DNA of 16,339 bases from an uncultured Leptolyngbya sp. (GCA_937899365.1 CALBPH010000156.1:1-16339); one strand, 5' to 3'; counted from the stretch's first letter, positions 1-7,602 are shown. Translations and numbers: made by a program. The notes: a model not told the origin generated them from the letters alone.

Positions 1-556
1 GTCGTTTGAGATCCTCTAGTTCAGCTTCGGTTTCCCAACGCTGGAAGCTTTCTTCTAGGGGGTCTAAAGGCTTTGATGGAAACGGACTACGGTTCCATCC
101 AGTGGTGCTGGAATCTTTGGGTGGGGGCTGGGCTGTTTGGGCCGCAGCGGCCGCCATTTTGGCTTTGAGTTCCTGACGTTTGGTGTGGATCTGTTGCTGT
201 AGGGTTTTGGTTTGGGTGAGCCGTGCTTTTACACTTTTCATCTGTCCCCACAGATGATTTCCCTGGCGTAGTAGGGTGGCTTCGCGCTCCTGGGCTGGTT
301 TGACCAAATCTAGACGGTTGGCGGCTTCAGCCTTGGCAATGCGTTCGTGCCAACGCTTAATGTCCTTGGCTGTTTCCAGCACGGCTGTTTCTAGCTCGGT
401 TTCACGCTGCTTGAGGGTGGTTAAGGTTGCGATCGCATCCTCTTCTTGACCCCGCAGTTGTTCCTCCAGGGCCATCATTTCCAAATGGGGATGGGCTTTC
501 AAAAACTCATCTAAGCGAGTCTCTAAAAAGCGGCTGAAATCATCAAATATGCTCAT
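1..556 (-). CDS. Coiled-coil cyanobacterial conserved protein (TIGR04376-like), C-terminus missing
   Basis: This frame stays open from an ATG at 556 to the window edge, giving about 185 residues, and its 3' end lies outside. The protein opens MSIFDDFSRFLETRLDEF. It continues as a charged, Leu/Gln/Glu/Lys-rich helical segment (about residues 30-140) typical of coiled coils, including a WHERIAKAEAA stretch and a LLRQGNHLWGQMK stretch. After an Ala-run and a Pro-rich linker it reaches an acidic tail (FQRWETEAELEDLKR). From memory this pattern matches a cyanobacterial family catalogued as TIGR04376, loosely like PspA/IM30 in helical character; no biochemical role is assigned here. One HIP1 site lies inside at 429-436. 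It sits 84 bp downstream of the membrane-protein gene at 641-1633 on the same strand and could be co-transcribed with it. Family placement is from recall; coding status is clear from the sustained frame. Confidence 0.75.
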   Translation of the reverse strand, partial: MSIFDDFSRFLETRLDEFLKAHPHLEMMALEEQLRGQEEDAIATLTTLKQRETELETAVLETAKDIKRWHERIAKAEAANRLDLVKPAQEREATLLRQGNHLWGQMKSVKARLTQTKTLQQQIHTKRQELKAKMAAAAAQTAQPPPKDSSTTGWNRSPFPSKPLDPLEESFQRWETEAELEDLKR

Positions 557-640
557 ATGTTTGCCATGTCCACTCCATGGGGGTGTCCCCTTCAGCGAGA
601 CTGGTTTAGCGGACCGCGACCCTGTTATTTGCGATCACGA

Positions 641-1633
641 TTAGAACTGTTGCCCAATGTAAATTGAGCGGACCTCACCATTACGGCGGACCACAACCTC
701 TTCATTACTGATGGAGACAATACTCCAACCGCTGCCGCCAATGGTTTCACCAATGTAAACCCGCTGGGATGAGCCGTCCACTTCAAACAGGGCCGCTGAA
801 CGATCCCCTAGCTCTAAAACACCCACTAACTCATAGCTGCTGGCCACCGCGATGCTAGGTGCAGGGGCTGCTGCCTGACCTGGCGAAGAACCATTGAGGG
901 CTGGCAACGAAGGCACCGATGCTGTAGTTGACGGAGTACCTGGGGTGCGAGCTGTAGTACTTGGCTGTAGTAAGGGGACAAACACCCGTTCAATCACCCC
1001 TGGTTTGCCGGTTGTCACCTGATTGCCCGCTGGCGTTGCAGGGGCTGCTGCCACCACACCCGTTCTCTGACTCTCCGCTTGGGCGCTGCGTTCACCCCCA
1101 ATTACCCGTAGAGAGCGGGTGAGATATTCACCAAACGCTGTTTCTTGAGAAACGGTTGGGGTGGTGGGAACTACTGGAGGGGTGACCGATTGCAAGGTGG
1201 GCTGCTGCCGCATCCACCAAACACCCACGCCAGCCATGGCGGATAGGCAGGCTGCTCCCAAAATCCAATTGCGCCAGGGTCGTTTTTTAGATGGCTGAGC
1301 AGGCGTACTAGCCTGACCATCATTAGATTTAGTTGAACTAGGGTCGGTCTCTGTGATGGAGGCTGCTGAGTGGGGCTTTACCGTTGGTTCGCCGGTAAAG
1401 GGCACAATCATCATAGCCGGGACCGTAACTGCTTCAGCACTGTACAGAGGCAGCGAGCTTTCTGAGGACATCGAAGGCTCTGCATAGATGGCAGCCTCGT
1501 CGCCTGCCAAAATACGATCAACGTCATCAAAGATGTCATCCATCAAATCTTCAGCATAAGCTTCGACCATAGTGTCAGCTTCTGGGGAAGTGCCTGCCGC
1601 CGCCGTGGCATTGGACTGTCTAGATTGGCTCAT
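641..1633 (-). CDS. Bitopic membrane protein with GspC/PilP-like C-terminal beta domain
   Basis: 330 residues. The N-terminal part (1-115) is acidic and Ser/Thr-rich and should lie in the cytoplasm, because a basic KKRPWRN cluster (about 116-122) precedes one hydrophobic helix at about 123-141. A long Pro/Thr/Ala-rich linker (about 145-262), low in predicted structure, then leads to a compact beta-rich domain at 267-330 containing ELVGVLELGDRSAALFE, VYIGETIGGSGW, VVVRRNGEVRSI and a terminal YIGQQF. This layout (cytoplasmic tail, one helix, Pro-rich linker, small domain with a G-x-x-I/V-G-x-x-I-G-x-x-G-W core) resembles GspC of type II secretion and PilP of type IV pili. In those proteins the domain joins inner-membrane parts to the secretin. 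That role is inference only, since no pilus or secretion gene is visible nearby. No clear Shine-Dalgarno precedes the ATG. Confidence 0.8.
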   Translation of the reverse strand: MSQSRQSNATAAAGTSPEADTMVEAYAEDLMDDIFDDVDRILAGDEAAIYAEPSMSSESSLPLYSAEAVTVPAMMIVPFTGEPTVKPHSAASITETDPSSTKSNDGQASTPAQPSKKRPWRNWILGAACLSAMAGVGVWWMRQQPTLQSVTPPVVPTTPTVSQETAFGEYLTRSLRVIGGERSAQAESQRTGVVAAAPATPAGNQVTTGKPGVIERVFVPLLQPSTTARTPGTPSTTASVPSLPALNGSSPGQAAAPAPSIAVASSYELVGVLELGDRSAALFEVDGSSQRVYIGETIGGSGWSIVSISNEEVVVRRNGEVRSIYIGQQF

Positions 1634-1986
1634 AACTTTGCATGTTCGATTTGACAGTAGTGACTATAGGACAGCAAACCAGTAGACGTTTCATCCATAG
1701 TCAAGCTGCCTAGAAAGTTAGCAGAGTATACAGCAAACTGAAAATAAAAATTTGAATCTTATCGAAGAAAATTTGATGTATTTATATCCCCTAAAAAGCT
1801 CAAACTCTATCAGAGCATAGCATTTGAGGATTATATAGGGGCTAAAAAGAGCCTCTAAAAAAGAATGGAAATTACGATAGCGCCTAGGCCACATTGGTGA
1901 AGACCCGTCATAGTCCCCTGCTATACACCAAATTTAGACGCTAAAGCTTTAACGTCCAGGGTTCAAGATGGGAAAAACCCAGCGGC
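1634..1986. other. AT-rich intergenic region, no gene seen
   Basis: These 353 bp separate two minus-strand genes. It is clearly more AT-rich than the flanking genes and has no convincing ORF. It holds a nested hairpin at 1799-1828 (listed separately), enclosed by CCCCT (1788-1792) and AGGGG (1837-1841). The word CTAAAAAG is repeated at 1791-1798 and 1842-1849. The promoter of the membrane-protein gene must lie in the left part (about 1640-1760, read on the minus strand), but no strong -35/-10 pair stood out. Confidence 0.5.
1793..1828 (-). terminator. Candidate intrinsic terminator after the 432-residue gene
   Basis: On the minus strand the sequence forms CTCAAA-tg-CTAT-gctctg-ATAG-ag-TTTGAG: a 6-bp outer stem, a 2x2 internal loop, a 4-bp inner stem and a 6-nt loop. 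It is followed by CTTTTTAG. The stem is AT-rich and lies about 158 bp past the stop codon of the upstream minus-strand gene, so it could instead be a processing or regulatory element. Confidence 0.4.
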
Positions 1987-3285
1987 CTATGCCAAGGTGT
2001 GGGAAATATCAAGATGACCAAAGGTAAGGCTCAGGGCTAGATTCAAGGTCTCTAGCATTTTTACTAACCATCCCACCGAGTCCTGCTTGGCTAACTCATA
2101 GTGACTAAATAGGGTGGATAGTCGGCGTTCTAAATAGGGTTTAACCTTACGACACAAAAGCAGGATTCTTAACAATAGCCCTGTGGTCAGGGTGGCCCCT
2201 AAATTATTGATCAGGTCGATAAAGACAAAGTGGGAGTGGGCACCGGCGGGGTCAACCACCAGGAAATTAAACAAATTAGAGCAGGTACGCACCATCAGGA
2301 AGTCGTTAAGCCGCTGCGTATCATTTTCGGGGTAAATGTCCCGTAAATGCTGGTAAAGCGCATCGTTAAAATGCTGACGACCATAGGCTGGATCAACACC
2401 TGACAAAATATATTCGTAGAGATCGTCTTTAAATGACTTAAAGGATACGGACTCACAACATTGGCTGCGGAAGCGTAGAGCCAAATCGTTATAGGTGCGC
2501 CCATGGGCATCTTTGCCAGAAAACTGCTGGAGGGAATCAACCAGCTCACGATCGCTTAATAAGGTGGGGTTTGACGACGGGCGTAACCATTGCCCCTGCT
2601 TGTCTAGTAACCCTTCTCGCTTTAGCCGAGAGCGTCTCACTCGGTAGTTGACATACTGAGACAGATCCAGCTCTACCTTTTTTTGGGCCTGATGTTGCAT
2701 CCGGCGAACATGGGTTGTCTGCTCTTTGGGGCTTTCTTCGCTGAGTAAGCAGTGCTGGTAAAGATAGGGATAGCGACCGATTAGGGTTCCCAACGGCTGG
2801 CGAGAGCGCAATCTGGGCTCACTTTCCCGAGCCATTACCTGAACTAAGCGCTTGAGCATCAGGTACTGCTCGGTTTTGCCAAATTGAGCAACTATTTCCC
2901 GCAGACGTCGCACAGAGCGGGCTCGTGATACTTCGCGTACAGCCTGACTAGGGGCATACTCAAACAGGTTGACCAGTTCAATAATGGCTGGCTGATACTC
3001 CCGATTCTTCTGCCATCGGTTAATCAGAATGTGGCAGCAGCGATTGAGAATGTGGTGAAAATAGAGATCAGCGTGACGGTCCATCAGAATCGTGTCCAGG
3101 CTGCTCACAACCTCGCGATCCTCATAACCAGTCCCATCAATGAATAGATTGTTAAATCGCTGAACAAGTACCTCAGGCCGTTCTGAATTGACACAGCCGA
3201 GCCAATGGTCATAGAGCACTTGTTCTTGCGGACTAACTAATCGCGAACCGTAGTCAGATTGCGAGTAGCTGGATTGAACGTTCAC
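1987..3285 (-). CDS. Conserved cyanobacterial protein of unknown function (432 aa)
   Basis: 432 residues, starting at GTG (3285). GAGGT lies 7 nt upstream, which supports this start. No signal peptide or clear membrane helix is present, although a hydrophobic stretch near residue 370 (TTGLLLRILLLCRK) is probably buried helix. The sequence is rich in Arg, Leu and Tyr and looks helical. Recognisable blocks include LYDHWLGCVNSE near the start, a Cys pair in HHILNRCCHILINRW (about 76-90), a basic segment with VNYRVRRSRLKREGLLDKQGQ (about 212-232), and a C-terminal block VRTCSNLFNFLVVDP followed by HSHFVFIDLINNLG. I recall similar cyanobacterial proteins of this length annotated only as hypothetical and can name no reaction. 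It is transcribed away from murF across a 503-bp divergent region. It was not assigned to any DNA-binding or enzyme family by eye. Confidence 0.8.
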   Translation of the reverse strand: MNVQSSYSQSDYGSRLVSPQEQVLYDHWLGCVNSERPEVLVQRFNNLFIDGTGYEDREVVSSLDTILMDRHADLYFHHILNRCCHILINRWQKNREYQPAIIELVNLFEYAPSQAVREVSRARSVRRLREIVAQFGKTEQYLMLKRLVQVMARESEPRLRSRQPLGTLIGRYPYLYQHCLLSEESPKEQTTHVRRMQHQAQKKVELDLSQYVNYRVRRSRLKREGLLDKQGQWLRPSSNPTLLSDRELVDSLQQFSGKDAHGRTYNDLALRFRSQCCESVSFKSFKDDLYEYILSGVDPAYGRQHFNDALYQHLRDIYPENDTQRLNDFLMVRTCSNLFNFLVVDPAGAHSHFVFIDLINNLGATLTTGLLLRILLLCRKVKPYLERRLSTLFSHYELAKQDSVGWLVKMLETLNLALSLTFGHLDISHTLA

Positions 3286-3788
3286 CAGAGAAACCTCAGC
3301 AAATACACCTTACGCAAATGCAAATCGAATACAGGGAAAAAACTGCGGTGACCACAACCGAGCCTATCTATTTAAGTCTAACTGCTTATGATTACCGAAA
3401 ACACGATAAAACCTTACAAGAGACCTTGAAATCACCGAAGGGTAAGCAATTTAGGCATGTAATTAAGCAAATTGGCTTAGATTGTCACAGGTTCAATTAA
3501 AGCTGCGAAATTTGACAGAGGGAAACTCTATTGACGTTATGTAATGTGCTGCCAAAAAATGCATTGATTGGACGTTAACACCCCCATCGGTCTTGAAACA
3601 GTGATGTAATACACCGTAGACCTATGCTCCATATAGTTTAGCTTACGGGGATTTTCGGATAGTATGCGATTACAGTAAGCTCTGCTAAAGCTTCTGTAAA
3701 TTCACGGTCTTTTCTTCATCAAGCTTATATAGAGTCCATGGGCCAAAGCTGATGAATTTGCCTTGGCCATATTGCTTAAGCGTCTGCT
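3286..3788. other. Divergent intergenic region between the 432-aa gene and murF
   Basis: 503 bp between two divergently read genes. It holds one 60-codon plus-strand ORF (3318-3500, basic, starts MQIEYREKT) that has no Shine-Dalgarno and no recognisable family, so it is not called as a gene. The 3' third is structured (see 3715-3768). A TTATAT box at 3725-3730 with a weak TTCACG 18 nt upstream could serve as the murF promoter, but the match is poor. The rest (about 3500-3660) showed nothing assignable. Confidence 0.4.
3715..3768 (+). promoter_or_regulatory. Two overlapping inverted repeats in the murF leader
   Basis: TTCATCAAGCT (3715-3725) is complementary, with one bulged A, to AGCTGATGAA (3747-3756). 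GGCCAA (3741-3746) is complementary to TTGGCC (3763-3768). The right arm of the first repeat lies inside the loop of the second, so the two helices compete or form a pseudoknot. The element ends 20 nt before the murF ATG, which lacks a Shine-Dalgarno. A regulatory role is inference; the pairing is visible in the bases. Confidence 0.3.
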
Positions 3789-5150
3789 ATGTCTAGTCTT
3801 GCCCCTGCTTCTCAGATTCTAGATGCTCTTAATAGCGATGGGATGGAGCACACCCTATTGCCCACCCATCTAGAACAGAGGGTGAAACGCATCAGTACAG
3901 ATACCCGCACTATTCGGCCTGGGGATATTTTTTTGGCCTTAGAGGGTGAGCGTTTTGATGGTCATAAATTTGTAGAGCAGGCGATCGCAGCCGGTGCGAT
4001 CGCAGCCATTACTCGCAAAGGGATCATCAAGGGGGATAGCCCTCGCATTGAGGTGGCCGATACCCTGGCCGCCTATCAAACCCTGGGCCGGTGGTGGCGT
4101 CAGCAGTTGGGGTTACCGGTGGTGGCGATTACGGGTTCCGTGGGTAAGACCACCACCAAAGAACTGATCTCGGCCGCTTTGGGGCTTCACGGCACCGTCC
4201 ATAAGACCCGCGCCAACTTTAATAATGAGATCGGGGTGCCTAAGACACTGTTAGAGGTCACCCCTGACCACGACTACGCCGTGGTGGAAATGGGGATGCG
4301 GGGGCCGGGGGAAATTGCCCTACTAACGCAGATTGCTCAACCCAATGTGGCGGTGATTACTAATGTGGGGACAGCCCACATTGGCCGATTGGGCTCGGAG
4401 CAGGCTATTGCCAATGCCAAGTGTGAGCTGCTGGCAACTATGCCCCGTGACAGTGTGGCCGTGCTCAATTATGACAATCCTCGGCTGATTGAGACCGCTG
4501 CTCGAGTTTGGTCTGGTCAGACCCTGACCTACGGTCTGACGGGTGGGGATATCCACGGTCAGATTCGGAGACAGACGGTTGAGGTGGATGGCATATCTCT
4601 GCCCCTACCCCTGGCAGGTCAGCATAATGCGTTGAATTATTTAAGTGCGATCGCAACCCTCCAGGCCTTGAACCTGAACTGGCATGGTTTGGCCAACGGC
4701 CTCACCGTTGAACTACCCGCGGGGCGAGCCCAGCGCTACGAGCTAAGCAATGACATTTTGCTGTTAGACGAGACCTACAATGCGGGGGCTGAATCCATGG
4801 TGGCGGCCCTACGCTTACTGAAAGAACAGCCAGGTCAGCGCCATATTGCTGTGCTGGGGACGATGAAAGAACTGGGGCATAAGTCTGTAGAGCTGCACCG
4901 TGCCATTGGTGAAGCTGTGCAAACCTTAGGCCTCGATCAGTTATATATCTTGGCGGACCCTGCTGAGGCCGAGGCGATGTCCCTAGGGGCTGGGGCCGTA
5001 CCTAATCTATTGTTTGCTAGCCATGGCGAGCTAACTGAACATTTACAGGGGTCTATGCAGCCGGGCGATCGCCTGCTGTTCAAGGCATCGCGTTCGGTGG
5101 AGATGGATAAGGTTGTCCAAGCGTTGCTGCCCTCACCGGTCAGCTCTTGA
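3789..5150 (+). CDS. murF: UDP-N-acetylmuramoyl-tripeptide--D-alanyl-D-alanine ligase MurF
   Basis: MurF is a cytoplasmic ligase that uses ATP to add D-Ala-D-Ala to UDP-MurNAc-tripeptide, the last cytoplasmic step in building the muramyl pentapeptide. All three Mur-ligase domains are visible in 453 residues: an N-terminal substrate domain with STDTRTIRPGDIFLAL (36-51); the central ATPase with P-loop ITGSVGKTTTKELI (114-127), NFNNEIGVPKTLL (143-155), EMGMRGPGEI (167-176) and TNVGTAHIGRLGS (191-203, His197); the AKCE lysine (Lys211), which in Mur ligases is the carbamylated lysine; and a C-terminal domain with LLDETYNAGAESM. Length is normal. The start is the first ATG after the leader hairpins. 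It is followed by a 122-bp gap containing a good promoter, so the downstream peptidase gene is probably a separate transcription unit. Four HIP1 sites fall in the gene. Confidence 0.97.
   Translation: MSSLAPASQILDALNSDGMEHTLLPTHLEQRVKRISTDTRTIRPGDIFLALEGERFDGHKFVEQAIAAGAIAAITRKGIIKGDSPRIEVADTLAAYQTLGRWWRQQLGLPVVAITGSVGKTTTKELISAALGLHGTVHKTRANFNNEIGVPKTLLEVTPDHDYAVVEMGMRGPGEIALLTQIAQPNVAVITNVGTAHIGRLGSEQAIANAKCELLATMPRDSVAVLNYDNPRLIETAARVWSGQTLTYGLTGGDIHGQIRRQTVEVDGISLPLPLAGQHNALNYLSAIATLQALNLNWHGLANGLTVELPAGRAQRYELSNDILLLDETYNAGAESMVAALRLLKEQPGQRHIAVLGTMKELGHKSVELHRAIGEAVQTLGLDQLYILADPAEAEAMSLGAGAVPNLLFASHGELTEHLQGSMQPGDRLLFKASRSVEMDKVVQALLPSPVSS
3981..4003. repeat. Paired HIP1 octamers inside murF
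   Basis: Two GCGATCGC palindromes occur at 3981-3988 and 3996-4003, each followed by AGCC, so a 15-bp unit is nearly duplicated and encodes Ala-Ile-Ala-Ala twice. Other HIP1 copies lie at 429, 4647, 5065, 5592, 11445, 13767, 13927 and 15856 (first base). This over-representation is a cyanobacterial hallmark. Confidence 0.85.
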
Positions 5151-5211
5151 CGTCTTGGCGATGCTAAATGTAATGAGCCGTGACATTATTCGGCTTAGAT
5201 CATTAAAGATA

Positions 5212-5239
5212 TTGAGCGTTCCAGAATCTGCTCTACAAT
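5212..5239 (+). promoter_or_regulatory. Sigma70-type promoter for the JAMM peptidase gene
   Basis: TTGAGC (5212-5217) and TACAAT (5234-5239) are separated by 16 nt, a good match to the -35/-10 consensus. Transcription would start near 5246, giving a leader of about 27 nt before the GTG at 5273. It lies between the murF stop and this start, consistent with an independent peptidase-moeB unit. Confidence 0.5.
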
Positions 5240-5272
5240 AAAAAATCTGACGCATTTTATACAGTCTGAATT

Positions 5273-5767
5273 GTGGCTCTGACCCTTACCCAAGAGCATA
5301 TTGACCGCATCCAAGCCCATGCGGAGCAAGCCTATCCCCACGAAGGCTGCGGTTTGCTTGTGGGCAGGTTTGACGCGGAAACCAATGAGAAAATATTGGT
5401 AAATTTGGTGCTTTTAGACAACGCCTGGGACACGGCTGGTCATGGAGGCCCAGCCGGTATGACAAGTCAGCGCCGCTATTGGATTGCTCCCCAGGATCTA
5501 TTTGAAACCCAACGTCAGGCGCGGGCAGATGGCTTAGTTATCATTGGGGTATATCATTCCCATCCCAATGCTGAGGCGGTTCCCTCTAGTTGCGATCGCG
5601 ACCTAGCCTGGCCTACCTATGCCTATATCATTGTGTCTGTCCGCCACGGTTTGGCTGCCGATCTCCAAAACTGGCAGCTAGATGGCAACCATCACTTTCA
5701 ACCCGAACCCATGAAAATTGCCCCAGCCTCTGCGGCAAAAGATCGAATGCCGCTCTTGTCGTCCTGA
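5273..5767 (+). CDS. Mec+-like M67 (JAMM/MPN) metallopeptidase
   Basis: 164 residues from a GTG start. The full zinc-peptidase JAMM signature is present: Glu24 in YPHEGCGLL, then His95-Ser-His97-Pro, a seven-residue gap to Ser105, and Asp108 (VYHSHPNAEAVPSSCDRD). This fits the E...H-S/T-H-x7-S-x2-D pattern. Bacterial M67 proteins of this size, such as Mec+ of Mycobacterium, hydrolyse the bond after the C-terminal Gly-Gly of a ubiquitin-like sulfur carrier, for instance releasing cysteine from CysO. No membrane segment or signal peptide is present, so it should act in the cytoplasm. The E1-like moeB gene follows 68 bp downstream on the same strand, supporting a sulfur-carrier role. The carrier itself and a cysteine synthase are not in this window, so the substrate is inferred. 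One HIP1 site overlaps the catalytic Asp codon region (5592-5599). Confidence 0.88.
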   Translation: MALTLTQEHIDRIQAHAEQAYPHEGCGLLVGRFDAETNEKILVNLVLLDNAWDTAGHGGPAGMTSQRRYWIAPQDLFETQRQARADGLVIIGVYHSHPNAEAVPSSCDRDLAWPTYAYIIVSVRHGLAADLQNWQLDGNHHFQPEPMKIAPASAAKDRMPLLSS

Positions 5768-5835
5768 AACTAACAAACGCCGCTCCGCAGCGTCTGACTA
5801 GACTTTCCCCATTCTTTTTTAGTTCTTAAAGAACC

Positions 5836-7008
5836 ATGCTGAATCCAAATTTGGATGACATTCAACTCACCAAAGAAGACTACGAGCGCTACTCGCGGCA
5901 CCTAATTCTGCCTGAGGTTGGCGTTGATGGTCAGAAACGTTTAAAAGCGGCCAGTGTTCTGTGCATCGGCACAGGCGGTCTTGGCTCTCCTCTAATTCTC
6001 TACCTAGCGGCGGCCGGTGTTGGCCGCATCGGCCTTGTCGATTTTGACGTAGTCGATTACTCCAACCTGCAGCGTCAGATCATCCACGGCACTTCCTGGG
6101 TCGACAAACCCAAAATTGAGTCGGCCAAAAACCGTATTCTCGAAATCAATCCCCACTGCCAGGTGGATCTGTTCAACACTCGCCTGAGTTCCGACAATGC
6201 CCTGGAGATTTTTGAGCCCTATGACATTGTTGTTGATGGCACCGATAACTTTCCAACGCGCTATTTGGTGAATGATGCCTGTGTACTGCTAAATAAACCC
6301 AACGTTTACGGGTCTATTTACCGCTTTGAAGGTCAGGCCACCGTCTTCAACTATGAAGATGGCCCCAACTACCGCGATCTATATCCCGAGCCCCCACCGC
6401 CGGGTTTGGTTCCCTCCTGTGCTGAGGGTGGCGTGTTGGGTATTTTGCCCGGCATCATCGGTGTGATCCAAGCCACCGAAACCATCAAGATTATTTTGGG
6501 TGAAGGGAATACCCTCAGTGGTCGACTACTGCTCTACAACTCTTTGGATATGTCCTTTAGAGAGCTAAAGCTTCGACCTAATCCAGTTCGACCTGTGATT
6601 GAGGAACTGATCGATTATGAACAGTTCTGTGGCATTCCTGATGCCGCCGCCGCCGAGGCCGCGCAAAAAGCAGCCAGTGCTGAAATGAGCGTTACCGAGC
6701 TGAAAGGTCTGCTCGACAGCGGTGTCGATAATTATTTGCTGTTAGACGTCCGCAACCCTAACGAGTACGAGATTGCCAAGATCCCAGGCTCAGTCCTGAT
6801 CCCGCTTTCTGACATTGAGAACGGTGCTGGGGTTGAGAAAGTACGTGAGCTAGTCAACGGACATAAGCTGATTGCCCACTGCAAAATGGGCGGACGCTCT
6901 GCCAAAGCACTCTCTATTCTCAAGGATGCTGGTATTGAGGGCACTAACGTCACGGGCGGTATCCTCGCTTGGAGTCGTGAAGTTGATCCGTCTGTTCCCC
7001 AATACTAA
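5836..7008 (+). CDS. moeB: MoeB/MoeZ-type E1-like sulfurtransferase (ThiF domain plus rhodanese domain)
   Basis: 390 residues, close to the length of actinobacterial MoeZ. Residues 1-265 form a ThiF/MoeB adenylation domain: nucleotide loop CIGTGGLGSP (43-52), Asp70, SNLQRQI (76-82), DGTDNFPTRYLVND (134-147) and the conserved Cys195 in VPSCAEGGVLG. Residues about 285-390 form a rhodanese domain with DVRNPNEYEIAKIPGS and the active-site loop HCKMGGRS, with Cys349 as persulfide carrier. Such enzymes adenylate the C-terminal Gly of MoaD/ThiS/CysO-type carriers and load sulfur as a thiocarboxylate. The two CxxC zinc motifs of E. coli MoeB are absent, with YRDLYPEPPPPG and LRPNPVRPVI in their place, as in MoeZ. 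A perfect 6-bp inverted repeat GTTCTT-a-AAGAAC (5822-5834) lies directly before the ATG. The JAMM peptidase upstream is the natural partner. Confidence 0.93.
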   Translation: MLNPNLDDIQLTKEDYERYSRHLILPEVGVDGQKRLKAASVLCIGTGGLGSPLILYLAAAGVGRIGLVDFDVVDYSNLQRQIIHGTSWVDKPKIESAKNRILEINPHCQVDLFNTRLSSDNALEIFEPYDIVVDGTDNFPTRYLVNDACVLLNKPNVYGSIYRFEGQATVFNYEDGPNYRDLYPEPPPPGLVPSCAEGGVLGILPGIIGVIQATETIKIILGEGNTLSGRLLLYNSLDMSFRELKLRPNPVRPVIEELIDYEQFCGIPDAAAAEAAQKAASAEMSVTELKGLLDSGVDNYLLLDVRNPNEYEIAKIPGSVLIPLSDIENGAGVEKVRELVNGHKLIAHCKMGGRSAKALSILKDAGIEGTNVTGGILAWSREVDPSVPQY

Positions 7009-7039
7009 TTTGTGAGCACACGTATTTGTGAGCATACGT
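7008..7039 (+). repeat. Tandem 16-bp direct repeat after moeB
   Basis: ATTTGTGAGCACACGT (7008-7023) is followed immediately by ATTTGTGAGCATACGT (7024-7039), with one mismatch. The first copy begins with the last base of the moeB stop codon. This looks like a recent local duplication; function unknown. Confidence 0.75.
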
Positions 7040-7040
7040 A

Positions 7041-7072
7041 CAAAATCCCTCTTCTCCGGGCGGGGGATTTTG
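7041..7072 (+). terminator. Hairpin between moeB and yqeY (weak terminator candidate)
   Basis: CAAAATCCC (7041-7049) pairs perfectly with GGGATTTTG (7064-7072) across a 14-nt loop. A 9-bp stem directly after moeB suggests an attenuator or terminator, but no T tract follows (GAGGCGTTT), so termination may be partial and yqeY may share the transcript. Confidence 0.4.
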
Positions 7073-7121
7073 AGGCGTTTACCCTTTTCTACAGACGTTC
7101 CACGCAACGTCTTTTCTAACC

Positions 7122-7583
7122 ATGTCTCTTAAAGACCGCATTAGTGACGAAATCAAAGCTGCCATGAAAGCCCGCGACAAAGTTCGTCTGGAAACCGTGC
7201 GTAGCATCAAGAAAGTTATCCTCGAAAAAGAATCTGAGCTGCGTCCCAAGGGACAAGACGCCCTTACCCCCGAGCAAGAAATTGAAGTGGTTACCCAGCT
7301 CGCTAAACAACGCAGAGACTCCATTGAACAATACCAACGCGCAAATCGTGGAGACCTAGCTGACAAAGAAGCTCAAGAACTGGCTATTTTGCAAGAGTAC
7401 CTACCTGAGCAAATGTCTGATGCTGATATTGAAGCTGTTGTTGATGAGCTAATTGCCAAAACCGGAGCAACAGGACCTCGTGATATGGGTAAGGTAATGG
7501 GACCTGCCATGAAGCAAATGAAAGGTAAAGCTGACGGCGCAAAAGTTCAGGCGTTTGTTAAAGCAAAGTTAGCGGGTAGCTAA
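7122..7583 (+). CDS. GatB/YqeY domain-containing protein
   Basis: 153 residues, the usual size of stand-alone YqeY proteins. It opens SLKDRISDEIKAAMKARDKVRLETVRSIKK. It carries the family core EYLPEQMSDADIEAVVDELI (about 90-109) and ends in the helical DMGKVMGPAMKQMKGKADGAKVQAFVKAKL region that is homologous to the tRNA-binding tail of GatB. YqeY proteins are thought to bind tRNA-like substrates; their exact role is unsettled, and this one has no catalytic motif. It is cytoplasmic, highly charged and mostly helical. The gene follows moeB by 113 bp, across the tandem repeat and hairpin, and ends 20 bp before a strong terminator shared with the convergent desaturase gene. Confidence 0.93.
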   Translation: MSLKDRISDEIKAAMKARDKVRLETVRSIKKVILEKESELRPKGQDALTPEQEIEVVTQLAKQRRDSIEQYQRANRGDLADKEAQELAILQEYLPEQMSDADIEAVVDELIAKTGATGPRDMGKVMGPAMKQMKGKADGAKVQAFVKAKLAGS

Positions 7584-7602
7584 TCATTTAAGAGAACCCA
7601 TC

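Noticed and set aside
3318..3500. 60-codon plus-strand ORF in the divergent region
   Set aside because: No Shine-Dalgarno, no recognisable family, and it fills the likely promoter space of the 432-aa gene; open frames this short arise easily by chance.
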